A DNA stretch of 64,000 nucleotides, taken from positions 16,429 through 80,428 of the forward strand of contig JBNJGL010000003.1 of assembly GCA_051747745.1 (NCBI GenBank). The letters run 5' to 3'. A program made the position numbers and the translations under genes. This document shows positions 50,363 to 58,521 of the stretch, in pieces. The stretch's first letter is position 1. Each line of letters begins with the position of its first letter. The notes beneath the pieces were generated by a model that did not search any database, was not told where the DNA came from, and saw only the letters and a list, made by a program, of their open reading frames with translations. The DNA is from QPJE01 sp051747745. Its GTDB lineage: Bacteria > Bacillota > Halanaerobiia > Halanaerobiales > Halanaerobiaceae.

Positions 50363-50878
50363 TTAAGCTTTTTGTTCTTTTATTTGACTCAATACCTGAA
50401 CTAAACCACGAACATTACCCTGCAGCACATTAACCAGTCCAGTAAGGGGTGCTTTCATACCAGCAAACGCCTGTGCCAGTAATTGTTCTCTGGACGGTAT
50501 TTTAGCAAGGGATTTAACTTTATCAATATCTATAATTTCACCATTTAACATACCAGCTTTTATTTCAAGAACTTCATGATCTTCAGCAAAATCTACAAGT
50601 ATCTTAGCAGGAGAAACCGGGTCCTCCATCCCAAAAGCAATTGCTGTAGGTCCACTAAAGAATTCGGTCATTTCTTCCATCTCAACATCACCTGCAGCAA
50701 TAGTAGCAAGGGTGTTTTTAACTACTTTGTAATCTACACCAGCTTCTCTCAGCTGTTTTCTCAGCTCTGTCATTTCCGCTACATCAAGGCCGAGATAATC
50801 GGTAATTACCATAGATTTTGATCCTGTAAATTTATCAGTAAGTTCCTTAACAACTGCTTCTTTTTCTGGTCTTGCCAT
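50363..50878 (-). CDS. rplJ: 50S ribosomal protein L10
   Basis: 171-residue L10, the base of the L7/L12 stalk. Start MARPEKEAVVKELTDKF with SD GGGGGTGA; three earlier codons are rejected. VVKNTLATIAA and FSGPTAIAF are conserved; the long C-terminal helix (REQLLAQAFAGMKAPL onward) binds L12 dimers. Preceded by an L10-type leader. Confidence 0.96.
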   Translation of the reverse strand: MARPEKEAVVKELTDKFTGSKSMVITDYLGLDVAEMTELRKQLREAGVDYKVVKNTLATIAAGDVEMEEMTEFFSGPTAIAFGMEDPVSPAKILVDFAEDHEVLEIKAGMLNGEIIDIDKVKSLAKIPSREQLLAQAFAGMKAPLTGLVNVLQGNVRGLVQVLSQIKEQKA

Positions 50879-50907
50879 AAATTTCACCCCCTCAGTTTCG
50901 AAACATT

Positions 50908-51036
50908 AAAAAAACCTCCTGTTGACAGGCAGGAGGCAGTAATATACAGTAATTGCATAATTACAATTTACAAAAAGTTAACCTCGGCAGGATATTAAGC
51001 TTTTTCAGCCCCCGCTGTCTTCGGATAAATATTCTC
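50908..51036 (-). ncRNA. L10_leader: L10 leader (ribosomal protein L10-L12 autoregulatory RNA)
   Basis: The minus-strand leader contains CCGAAGACAGCGGGGGC and CTTAATATCCTGCCGAGGT, the conserved arms of the L10 leader, followed by a strong hairpin CCTCCTG/CAGGAGG (50915-50936) and seven Ts. L10(L12)4 binding to the leader is known to reduce expression of its own mRNA, here probably by transcription attenuation. Confidence 0.88.
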
Positions 51037-51048
51037 TTTTCTTCAGTT

Positions 51049-51077
51049 AATATATCACAAAAATTATTATGCGTCAA
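51049..51077 (-). promoter_or_regulatory. rplJL promoter
   Basis: On the minus strand, TTGACG (51077-51072), 17 bases, TATATT (51054-51049). It starts two bases past the rplA stop codon and lies just upstream of the L10 leader. Confidence 0.6.
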
Positions 51078-51079
51078 CT

Positions 51080-51787
51080 CTAACGTCCAACTAATGCTAA
51101 ACTTGCTGCAGGATCTATTTTAACTCCCGGCCCCATAGTTGACGAAATGGCCAGAGTTCTAAAATATCTTCCTTTTGCAGCTGCCGGACGTTCTTTTGCC
51201 AGAGTCTCAATAATAGTTTTATAATTATTTAACAGCTGTTCTAATGAAAAAGATGCTTTTCCGATTGGTAAATGAACAATTCCAGTTTTATCAACTCTAT
51301 ATTCAAGTTTACCTGCTTTGAATTCTTCAACAGCTTTTTCCAGTTCAAATGTTACTGTTCCAGCTTTCGGATTTGGCATTAACCCTTTTGGACCTAAAAT
51401 CCTTCCGAGTCTTCCAACAACACTCATCATATCTGGTGTTGCAACAGCCAGATCAAAATCTAACCATCCACCTTCAATTTTTTCTGCTAATTCTTCAGCA
51501 CCAACAAAATCTGCACCTGCCTCTTCAGCTTCTTTTGCTTTTTCTCCCTTAGCAAAAACTACCAGAGTAATCTCCTGGCCTGTACCTTCAGGCATAACTA
51601 CAGTACCTCTAATGTTCTGATCTGCATGCTTTGGATTAACACCAAGTTTTGCAGATAATTCAACAGTTTCATCAAAGTTTGCACTGGCTGTTTCCTTAAC
51701 TAAATTAAAAGCTTCAGCTGGGTCGTATAATTTATCTCGATCAACTTTTTGCCTGCTCTCTTTATAACGCCTGCTGTGTTTTCCCAT
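51080..51787 (-). CDS. rplA: 50S ribosomal protein L1
   Basis: 235-residue L1 of the E-site stalk. GKHSRRYKESRQKVDRDKLYDPAEAFNLVKETA, and LGRILGPKGLMPNPKAGTVT and GKASFSLEQLLNNY are diagnostic. In other bacteria it represses the rplKA mRNA. SD AAGGAGG. Confidence 0.97.
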   Translation of the reverse strand: MGKHSRRYKESRQKVDRDKLYDPAEAFNLVKETASANFDETVELSAKLGVNPKHADQNIRGTVVMPEGTGQEITLVVFAKGEKAKEAEEAGADFVGAEELAEKIEGGWLDFDLAVATPDMMSVVGRLGRILGPKGLMPNPKAGTVTFELEKAVEEFKAGKLEYRVDKTGIVHLPIGKASFSLEQLLNNYKTIIETLAKERPAAAKGRYFRTLAISSTMGPGVKIDPAASLALVGR

Positions 51788-51859
51788 AAAAAATCTCCTC
51801 CTTGTGGTATTATCGGATTAATTCCTCCCACATCTATAAAACGGAAAGAACAATCAAAA

Positions 51860-52285
51860 TTATTTTTCAATTAAAATTCCCATACTTCTTGCTGTACCTG
51901 CAATCATACTCATCGCAGCTTCCATACTACCTGCATTTAAATCAGGCATTTTTGTTTCAGCAATTTTTCTTACAGCTTCTTTACTAACCGTAGCCACTTT
52001 GTCAACATTCGGCTCACCAGAAGCAGTATCAATCCCAGCTGCCTGTTTAAGCAGTACTGCTGCAGGTGGAGTTTTGGTTATAAAATCAAATGATCTATCC
52101 TGATAAACAGTTATTTCTACCGGTATAATTGTTCCCTGCTGTTCTTTAGTTTTAGCATTAAATGCTTTACAGAATTCCATTATATTAACACCATGCTGAC
52201 CTAACGCAGGGCCTACTGGTGGTGCAGGGTTTGCCTGTCCTCCGGGTATCTGAAGTTTAATAACATTCATAACTTTTTTAGCCAT
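51860..52285 (-). CDS. rplK: 50S ribosomal protein L11
   Basis: 141-residue L11 of the GTPase-associated centre. Start MAKKVMNVIKLQIPGGQANPAPPVGPALGQHGVNI (in pieces) after SD AAGGGGTG; three upstream codons rejected. FITKTPPAAVLLKQAAGI and the C-terminal domain with GSMEAAMSMIAGTARSMGI are conserved. Confidence 0.97.
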   Translation of the reverse strand: MAKKVMNVIKLQIPGGQANPAPPVGPALGQHGVNIMEFCKAFNAKTKEQQGTIIPVEITVYQDRSFDFITKTPPAAVLLKQAAGIDTASGEPNVDKVATVSKEAVRKIAETKMPDLNAGSMEAAMSMIAGTARSMGILIEK

Positions 52286-52324
52286 TATTAACACCCCTTT
52301 CTACTAATAATTCTATGTCACAAA

Positions 52325-52855
52325 TTACTGTTTTTCTATTTGAGAAAATTCTAATTCCACAGGAGTATCTCTACCAAACATAGAGACAAGTACTTTAACT
52401 TTACCCTGCTGTGGATGAACCTCTTTTACAACTCCAACAAAGTCTTCAAATGGACCGTCTGTAACCGTAATCTTATCTCCAACTTCAAAGTCGATGGTCA
52501 TATCCTGTTCTTTCATGCCCATACCCTGTAAAATATGTTCAACTTCTTCTGGCTGAAGTGGCAGTGGTTTAGTTCCACTACTAACAAAGCCTGTTACTCC
52601 AGGTGTATTTCTTACAACATACCAGGAATCATCACTCATATCCATTTCGACCAGAACATAACCGGGAAAAATTTTCTTTTCAACAACTTTATCTTTACCC
52701 TTTTTCTTTTCAATTTTTTCTTCAATAGGCACCAGGATACGGAAAATTTTATCTTCCATACCAGTACTTTCAATTCTTTTTTCTAGATTAGCCTTTACTT
52801 TTTTCTCATGTCCGGAATAAGTATGGACAACATACCATTTATTCTCTTCAGTCAT
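52325..52855 (-). CDS. nusG: Transcription termination/antitermination factor NusG
   Basis: 176-residue NusG. NGN domain NKWYVVHTYSGHEKKVKANLEKRI and FPGYVLVEMDMSDDSWYVVRNTPGVTGFV; C-terminal KOW domain GDKITVTDGPFEDFVGVVKEVHPQQGKVKVLVSMFGRDTPVELEF in pieces. It links RNA polymerase to the ribosome and Rho. Normal length, between secE and rplK. Confidence 0.97.
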   Translation of the reverse strand: MTEENKWYVVHTYSGHEKKVKANLEKRIESTGMEDKIFRILVPIEEKIEKKKGKDKVVEKKIFPGYVLVEMDMSDDSWYVVRNTPGVTGFVSSGTKPLPLQPEEVEHILQGMGMKEQDMTIDFEVGDKITVTDGPFEDFVGVVKEVHPQQGKVKVLVSMFGRDTPVELEFSQIEKQ

Positions 52856-52897
52856 ATTTTAAGGACCCTTAACCAAAAAGGACCCTCACCTCCTCAG

Positions 52898-53098
52898 TTA
52901 CATTATTAATGGAGTAATTATATTGGCCAATAATAAATCTATAACACCGATAAATGCTATAAGAGATATTACTGTTACTAAAACCACTAAAGTATTTGAA
53001 GCTACTTCTTCTTTATTTGGCCAATTTACTTTTTTCAGTTCTGACTTTACCTGGCGAAAAAACTTAGTTATTTTACCAAAAAAACCGGTCTTTGCCAT
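52898..53098 (-). CDS. secE: Preprotein translocase subunit SecE
   Basis: 66-residue single-spanning SecE: an amphipathic N-terminal helix (KFFRQVKSELKKVNWPNKEEV) and one membrane segment (about 35-60). The motif ELKKVNWP is the family signature. Partner of SecY in the membrane channel. Between rpmG and nusG as is standard. Confidence 0.95.
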   Translation of the reverse strand: MAKTGFFGKITKFFRQVKSELKKVNWPNKEEVASNTLVVLVTVISLIAFIGVIDLLLANIITPLIM

Positions 53099-53139
53099 AA
53101 AAATACCACTTCCTTAAATTAAGTATTCAGGAAAAAAAC

Positions 53140-53289
53140 CTACTTTGTTTCACGATGGAGGGTGTGTTCTTTACAAAATTTACAGTATTTTTTCAGTTCC
53201 AATCTATCTCTTGTATTCTTCTTATTCTTTTTTGTAGAATAATTTCTGTTTTTACATTCAGTACATTCCAGTGTGATAATTTCTCTCAT
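53140..53289 (-). CDS. rpmG: 50S ribosomal protein L33
   Basis: 49-residue L33 read directly: MREIITLECTECKNRNY at the start and KKYCKFCKEHTLHRETK at the end. Two CxxC pairs (Cys 9, 12, 36, 39) show the zinc-binding form. SD GGAGGTGG. First gene of rpmG-secE-nusG-rplKA. Confidence 0.96.
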   Translation of the reverse strand: MREIITLECTECKNRNYSTKKNKKNTRDRLELKKYCKFCKEHTLHRETK

Positions 53290-53392
53290 CGTAAATCCAC
53301 CTCCTCGATCCAATCTACTTACTCTGTTAGTATTATATATTCAAATCTGTACAATTTCTGTCCTGCTTTTTCCCAGAGCTATAACCTTAATT

Positions 53393-53421
53393 AATTTAAC
53401 ATATTCTCAGATGAATGTCAA
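53393..53421 (-). promoter_or_regulatory. Candidate promoter of rpmG-secE-nusG
   Basis: On the minus strand, TTGACA (53421-53416), 17 bases, TAAATT (53398-53393, weak). A TATAAT nearer the gene lacks a -35. It lies just past the tuf terminator. Confidence 0.5.
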
Positions 53422-53431
53422 TATTTTTTAG

Positions 53432-53465
53432 AAAAAAAGCATGTGCAGTATAAGTCTGCACATGC
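53432..53465 (-). terminator. Terminator of the second tuf gene
   Basis: A perfect 10-bp stem (GCATGTGCAG with CTGCACATGC), a 7-base loop and seven Ts on the minus strand. Confidence 0.88.
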
Positions 53466-53516
53466 CTATTGAAAACAATTTAAGTTATATCAACAAGGCA
53501 AATCAAAATTTTTGCT

Positions 53517-54710
53517 TTACTCAATAATTTCAGTAACAACTCCGGCACCAACTGTGTGGCCGCCTTCACGGATTGCAAAACGTAGTCCTTCTTCCATAGC
53601 TATTGGAGTAATCAGTTCTCCTACCATTTCGATATTATCTCCTGGCATTACCATTTCTACTCCTTCTGGTAATTTTATGTCTCCTGTTACATCTGTTGTA
53701 CGGAAGTAAAACTGGGGGCGATATCCATCAAAAAATGGTGTGTGTCTTCCACCCTCATCTTTGCTCAGTACATATACCTCTGCCTTAAACTTTGTATGAG
53801 GTGTTATGCTCCCTGGCTTTGCAAGTACCTGTCCTCTCTCTATATCTTCTCTCTTTACTCCTCTTAAAAGAGCTCCAATGTTATCTCCTGCTACTGCTTC
53901 ATCCAGCAGCTTACGGAACATCTCTACTCCTGTTACTACTGTGCTTGTTGTATCTTTAATACCTACTATCTCTACCTCATCCTGTGGATGTAATGTTCCT
54001 CTTTCCACACGACCTGTTGCCACTGTTCCACGTCCTGTGATTGAGAATACATCCTCTACAGGCATTAAGAATGGTTTGTCTGTTTCTCTCTGCGGCTCTG
54101 GAATGTAGTTATCTACTGCTTCCATAAGCTCTATAATCTTCTTACCCCATTCTCCTTCAGGGTCTCCATTTTCAGCTGCTTTTAAAGCAGATCCTACTAT
54201 TACTGGAATATCGTCTCCTGGGAAGTCATATTCATCTAAGAGTTCTCTTACTTCCATCTCTACCAGTTCTATTAACTCTTCGTCATCTACCATATCTGCT
54301 TTGTTTAAGAATACTACTATTGATGGTACACCAACCTGACGTGCTAAGAGAATATGCTCTCTTGTCTGCGGCATTGGTCCATCTGCTGCAGATACTACAA
54401 GGATTGCTCCATCCATCTGTGCTGCCCCTGTAATCATATTCTTTACATAGTCAGCGTGTCCTGGACAATCTACGTGAGCATAGTGTCTTTTTTCTGTTTC
54501 ATACTCCACGTGAGATGTCGCAATTGTAATTCCTCTTTCTTTTTCTTCTGGTGCATTATCGATTGAATCAAAGGCTCTTACCTCTGCTCCACCATAATTT
54601 GCAAGCACTGTTGTGATTGCTGCTGTTAATGTTGTCTTTCCATGGTCAACATGTCCTATTGTTCCTATGTTAACATGCGGTTTTGTTCTTTCGAATTTCT
54701 TTTTTGCCAT
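53517..54710 (-). CDS. tuf: Elongation factor Tu (second, solitary copy)
   Basis: 397-residue EF-Tu with the same residues throughout as the str-operon copy. It differs in the stop codon (TAA here) and in its SD: AAGGGGGA in place of AAAGGAGGA, which should bind the 16S tail less well. It lies between the sigH terminator and its own strong terminator, so it is a single-gene unit; no clear promoter is seen, though the short leader holds weak boxes. Confidence 0.97.
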   Translation of the reverse strand: MAKKKFERTKPHVNIGTIGHVDHGKTTLTAAITTVLANYGGAEVRAFDSIDNAPEEKERGITIATSHVEYETEKRHYAHVDCPGHADYVKNMITGAAQMDGAILVVSAADGPMPQTREHILLARQVGVPSIVVFLNKADMVDDEELIELVEMEVRELLDEYDFPGDDIPVIVGSALKAAENGDPEGEWGKKIIELMEAVDNYIPEPQRETDKPFLMPVEDVFSITGRGTVATGRVERGTLHPQDEVEIVGIKDTTSTVVTGVEMFRKLLDEAVAGDNIGALLRGVKREDIERGQVLAKPGSITPHTKFKAEVYVLSKDEGGRHTPFFDGYRPQFYFRTTDVTGDIKLPEGVEMVMPGDNIEMVGELITPIAMEEGLRFAIREGGHTVGAGVVTEIIE

Positions 54711-54721
54711 CTTTTTTGTCC
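53518..54721 (-). repeat. 1.2-kb tuf repeat, copy 2
   Basis: Second member of the identical tuf pair; see 38429-39632. The copies are 15,089 bases apart in the same orientation, so recombination between them could delete the rpoBC and ribosomal genes between, and any such loss would be lethal. Confidence 0.88.
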
Positions 54722-54768
54722 CCCTTAAATATCTCTTCTAATATGTATTCCCGGGTAAAACTACCCAC

Positions 54769-54793
54769 AAAAAAGGCCTGTCGGCTGCAGGCC
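54769..54793 (-). terminator. Terminator after sigH
   Basis: A 6-bp GC-rich stem (GGCCTG with CAGGCC), a 7-base loop and six Ts on the minus strand. Confidence 0.8.
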
Positions 54794-54838
54794 GTTCCAC
54801 CGTCAATGACAGCAGTAATTTATTTAAATTAGAAATTT

Positions 54839-55498
54839 CTAGATATTGTGCTTCTCTAGAAATACTTCTAATTTCCTTTTTACTCTCTGCAGAGCATTGT
54901 CTACTGATTTTACATGCTTATCAAGAGAATCAGCAATTTTCTGGTAAGATTTCCCTTCAAGATATTCCTGTAACACATCAAATTCAAGTTCACTTAACAT
55001 ACTTGATATTTCTGATTCTATTAAATCATATGTTTCATTACTTATAAAAAGTGCTTCTGGATTAGAAAGTTTCCCACCTTTAAGTACATCAAGTAATGTC
55101 CGATCTGATTCTTCGTCATAGATTGGTTTATTTAAAGATACATATGTGTTTAGAGGCTGATGTTTCTGGCGTGTTGCAGCTTTTATAGCAGTGATAATTT
55201 GTCGTGTTATACAGAGTTCTGCAAAAGCTCTGAATGAAGCAAGTCGTTCAATTTTATAATCTCGCACAGCTTTATAGAGGCCAATCATACCTTCCTGAAC
55301 TATATCTTCCCGGTCAGCACCTACAAGAAAATAAGATCTGGACTTTGCCAGAACAAAATTCTTATAGCGCCTGATTAGGGTTTCCTGAGCTTCGACATCA
55401 CCCTGGTGAACCAGTTCAATAAGTTCATCATCGGCCATCTGTTTATACTCTTCAAAACTTATATTATCAAAATCAAGTTCCTGAGCATTACTTTTCAA
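54839..55498 (-). CDS. sigH: RNA polymerase sigma factor SigH-type (sigma-70 family)
   Basis: 219-residue sigma factor. Region 2 is DREDIVQEGMIGLYKAVRDY and FRAFAELCITRQIITAIKAATRQKH; region 4 is LSELEFDVLQEYLEGKSYQKIADSL. This is the SigH (Spo0H) pattern that in Bacillus runs the entry to sporulation and competence. Start is TTG with GGGAGGGG 7 bases upstream. The rlmB-sigH-(rpmG-secE-nusG) neighbourhood is standard in Firmicutes. Whether this organism sporulates cannot be judged here. Confidence 0.92.
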   Translation of the reverse strand: MKSNAQELDFDNISFEEYKQMADDELIELVHQGDVEAQETLIRRYKNFVLAKSRSYFLVGADREDIVQEGMIGLYKAVRDYKIERLASFRAFAELCITRQIITAIKAATRQKHQPLNTYVSLNKPIYDEESDRTLLDVLKGGKLSNPEALFISNETYDLIESEISSMLSELEFDVLQEYLEGKSYQKIADSLDKHVKSVDNALQRVKRKLEVFLEKHNI

Positions 55499-55525
55499 CC
55501 AGAATCCCCTCCCTTATACATTACT

Positions 55526-55554
55526 ATTATACTTGTTTAAAAAAGGTTCGTCAA
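55526..55554 (-). promoter_or_regulatory. sigH promoter
   Basis: On the minus strand, TTGACG (55554-55549), 17 bases, perfect TATAAT (55531-55526), between rlmB and sigH. Confidence 0.7.
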
Positions 55555-55557
55555 GAA

Positions 55558-56292
55558 TTATCTTTTCAATCTCTGGCGTACCGCCTCATAGATAATAACA
55601 CCTGCTGCAACCGATGCATTTAAAGATCCCAGTTTAGAAAACATAGGTATTTTAACTAAGAAATCACAATTTTCTTTAACAAGCCTCCGGAGACCATTCC
55701 CTTCACTGCCGATTACAATTCCCAGTGATCCTTTTAGATCAGCATCAAAATGATACTGACCTGCTTTAACATCGGCACCTGCTATCCAGAAACCTTCTTC
55801 TTTGAGATCTTTAATAGTATAATTAATATTTGTAACCTGTATTAGAGGTACGTGTTCTGCAGCTCCAGCAGACGATTTTAAAACAACCGGAGTTATGCCA
55901 GCAGCACGTCTCTCCTGATATATAACTGCATCTGCACCAGCAGCATAAGCTGTTCTTATAATAGCACCAAAATTATGTGGATCTTTAATTTCATCTAATA
56001 TTACCACCAGAGGGTCTCCATTTTTTTCTTTTATATCTGCAGATAAATCTCCCATAGTATATTCTGGAAGAGAGTCTGCTTCTGCTATTACACCCTGGTG
56101 TGAATGAGAAAGAGATGTTTCATCCAGCTTATTTTTAGAAATCCTGCTGATCGAAATATTTTTAGATTCGGCCAGTTTTATTATTTCATCCACAGTATCA
56201 CCAAAAATATTATTCTGAATAAATATTCTGTGAATCTTCCTTTTACCTCTTAATGCTTCATAAACAGGATTTCTTCCTTCAATTCTTGCCAT
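55558..56292 (-). CDS. rlmB: 23S rRNA 2'-O-ribose methyltransferase, TrmH/RlmB family
   Basis: 244 residues. N-terminal substrate-binding domain (ARIEGRNPVYEALRGKRKIHRIFI) and a SPOUT domain with ILDEIKDPHNFGAIIRTAYAAGADAVI, GIVIGSEGNGLRRLV and a C-terminal LGSLNASVAAGVIIYEA. Uses SAM to methylate the ribose of a guanosine in 23S rRNA (G2251 in E. coli). Between thyX and sigH. Confidence 0.9.
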   Translation of the reverse strand: MARIEGRNPVYEALRGKRKIHRIFIQNNIFGDTVDEIIKLAESKNISISRISKNKLDETSLSHSHQGVIAEADSLPEYTMGDLSADIKEKNGDPLVVILDEIKDPHNFGAIIRTAYAAGADAVIYQERRAAGITPVVLKSSAGAAEHVPLIQVTNINYTIKDLKEEGFWIAGADVKAGQYHFDADLKGSLGIVIGSEGNGLRRLVKENCDFLVKIPMFSKLGSLNASVAAGVIIYEAVRQRLKR

Positions 56293-56296
56293 AAAT

Positions 56297-56992
56297 TTAT
56301 TCTCCTCTTTCTTTTTTCATTCTTTCTAATCTTCCACAGCTCAATTCACCTTCAGGGCATATACCATCTGTTACACAGGGAGGGCCTGCCTGTTCAAATA
56401 AAATAGGGGCAACTTCTTTTACCTGTTTTAACATCTGATTTGCAATACTTCTGATTTCCCACTGAGCTCTTGTACAGCAGCGCAGTCGAAAAAAATGATG
56501 AAGTGATCTGGCATTATAGGAAACCATCAAATTGGTCTTTACTGTCGGAAGCACAAAACGTGCATCTTCAGCCGGGATATCATTTTCCAGCATTTCTTTA
56601 TATAACTCTTTCCCTTGTTTCATCCAGTCTCTATATTTCTCAGACGTTTTTTTGTTTTTAGATATGGAAGGAGGAGTAATATAATCAAACTCATCTTCAA
56701 CAACATATCTCTGAGATCGCTGGCTGTAAGAAGTACCTATCCTCTGTCTTACAAGTTGATGACTTGCAACTCTGCTGCAGACGATATGGAAATAAAAATA
56801 AGTATGTTCTAAAGTTGAATGATGACCCATTTCAACTACTTTTCTTACCAGTTTATTAACTTCTTCCTCTGACATCTTAGCCTGAAGTTCTCTAGCTCCA
56901 TCTTTGGAATAACATAATCTTGCAGCAGTTGCAACATTTCTTTCTGGATCTTTAGTATAATCTATCAGTTCTGCTTTTGCTTTAACTTCCAT
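56297..56992 (-). CDS. thyX: Flavin-dependent thymidylate synthase ThyX
   Basis: 231-residue ThyX, which makes dTMP from dUMP with FAD and methylene-THF. The active-site region reads QLVRQRIGTSYSQRSQRY where the classic motif is RHRx7S; here Q replaces H and the spacing appears one longer. LMVSYNARSLHHFFRLRCCTRAQWEIRSIANQM is typical. The ATG (MEVKAKAEL) is preceded by GAGGAGG inside the cysS end. Use of ThyX rather than ThyA is common in anaerobes. Confidence 0.9.
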   Translation of the reverse strand: MEVKAKAELIDYTKDPERNVATAARLCYSKDGARELQAKMSEEEVNKLVRKVVEMGHHSTLEHTYFYFHIVCSRVASHQLVRQRIGTSYSQRSQRYVVEDEFDYITPPSISKNKKTSEKYRDWMKQGKELYKEMLENDIPAEDARFVLPTVKTNLMVSYNARSLHHFFRLRCCTRAQWEIRSIANQMLKQVKEVAPILFEQAGPPCVTDGICPEGELSCGRLERMKKERGE

Positions 56993-56993
56993 A

Positions 56994-58457
56994 TCAGACC
57001 TCCTCATCTTCTCTTTCGGAAGAGATTTCCCATTCAGGACCTCTTGGTGTATCTTTTACATCAATACCGATTGCTTTTAGTCGATCTCTAATGAGGTCAG
57101 CCTTTTTCCAGTCCTTATCCTCTCTGGCACTTTCTCTTAGATCCAGCAGTATATCTATCAGTGAATTTACCAATTCAGAATCATTTACATCATATTCAGC
57201 ATTAGAAAATTCCAGTCCCAGTACATCTGCCAGCAGTGTAAATACTTCTTCTGCTTCTTCAAGCAGAGAAAAGTTTTTCTCATTTAGTTCAAAATCAGTT
57301 CTATTAATATAGCGATTTATATCACCTGCAAAATCATGTATAACCCCCATTGCCCTGGCAGTATTAAAATCATCATCCATTGCTTCTTCGAATTCTTCCT
57401 GTCTTATTTTTATCGATTTAGAAAACCTGTCATTTTCGGCTTCATCTTCCATATTATCTCCTATATGTCCGGCCAAAATTCCAGCCAGCTGTCTTCTAGT
57501 ATTAGTTAATCTTTTATAGGCAGTTTCGGCTTCTTCCAGCTGTTCAAAACTAAAATCTATCGGACTTCCATAATGTCTGCTCAGCAGAAAATAGCGTACA
57601 ACTTCACCTGAGAAGTGTTTCAGCACCTCTCTTGTTGTGAAAAAGTTTCCAACTGATTTTGACATTTTTTCTCCCTTAAGATTAACAGTTCCATTATGAA
57701 GCCAGTATTTAACAAATCTTTGCCCACTGTATGCTTCTGACTGTGCTATTTCATTTTCATGATGAGGAAAAATCAGGTCTGTTCCTCCACCGTGAATATC
57801 AAAAGTTGCTCCAAATCTTTTCATAGACATGGCAGAACATTCTATATGCCAGCCCGGCCATCCTTCACCCCATGGGCTGTCCCATCCCTCTCCAGGCTCA
57901 ACCTTTTTCCAGAGTGCAAAATCCATTGGATGTCTTTTATCTTCTTTCACTTCGATTCTTGCGCCAGCCTGCATATCTTCAATTGTTCTTCCGGAAAGTT
58001 TGCCGTAATCATCAAAGCTTTCCACACTAAAATACACATTGCCTTCAGATTCATATGCATATCCCTTTTTAATTAAAGTTTCCACCATTTCTATTATCTC
58101 ATCAATATTCTCACTAACACGCAGATACATATCTGCAGGTCTTATATTGAGTTCTTTAATATCTTCCAGAAATGCTTTAGCATATTTGTCGGCAAGTTCT
58201 GCAGGTTTCATACCTTCTTCTTCTGCCCTTACGACAATTTTTTCATTTATATCTGTAAAATTTGAAATATATTGAACTTCAAATCCTAAATACTCTAGAT
58301 AGCGTCTTATTACATCATAATTAATGGCACTTCTGATATGCCCAATATGAGAATAATTTTGAACTGTCAGACCACAGACATACATTTTTACCAGGCCATC
58401 TTCTACCGGTTCAAACACTTCTTTTTGTCTGCTTAGAGTATTATATACTTTCAGCAT
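56994..58457 (-). CDS. cysS: Cysteine-tRNA ligase
   Basis: 487-residue class I synthetase. HIGH region YSHIGHIRSAINYD, KMSKS motif EKMSKSVGNF, and zinc ligands in CGLTVQNYSH and GWHIECSAMSM. C-terminal anticodon-binding helices are present. It charges tRNA-Cys. It follows gltX after a terminator hairpin whose T-run touches the SD (GGAGAGGGG). Confidence 0.97.
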   Translation of the reverse strand: MLKVYNTLSRQKEVFEPVEDGLVKMYVCGLTVQNYSHIGHIRSAINYDVIRRYLEYLGFEVQYISNFTDINEKIVVRAEEEGMKPAELADKYAKAFLEDIKELNIRPADMYLRVSENIDEIIEMVETLIKKGYAYESEGNVYFSVESFDDYGKLSGRTIEDMQAGARIEVKEDKRHPMDFALWKKVEPGEGWDSPWGEGWPGWHIECSAMSMKRFGATFDIHGGGTDLIFPHHENEIAQSEAYSGQRFVKYWLHNGTVNLKGEKMSKSVGNFFTTREVLKHFSGEVVRYFLLSRHYGSPIDFSFEQLEEAETAYKRLTNTRRQLAGILAGHIGDNMEDEAENDRFSKSIKIRQEEFEEAMDDDFNTARAMGVIHDFAGDINRYINRTDFELNEKNFSLLEEAEEVFTLLADVLGLEFSNAEYDVNDSELVNSLIDILLDLRESAREDKDWKKADLIRDRLKAIGIDVKDTPRGPEWEISSEREDEEV

Positions 58458-58478
58458 ATTTCCACCCCTCTCCTTTTT

Positions 58479-58512
58479 AAAAAAGAGTCTTCACTCAAAG
58501 AGAGGAAGACTC
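58479..58512 (-). terminator. Terminator or attenuator between gltX and cysS
   Basis: An 8-bp stem (GAGTCTTC with GAAGACTC), a 12-base loop and six Ts on the minus strand. The cysS SD begins a few bases after the T-run, leaving no room for a separate promoter. Confidence 0.75.
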
Positions 58513-58521
58513 AATTTATTC

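Noticed and set aside
53518..54721. tuf duplication as a mobile element or assembly duplicate
   Set aside because: Flanks are unrelated, the genes sit in two standard tuf contexts, and SD and stop codon differ; two tuf genes are common.
54725..54768. Promoter for the second tuf gene (TTGTGG ... TACATA)
   Set aside because: Both boxes are poor and overlap the sigH terminator; not strong enough to annotate.
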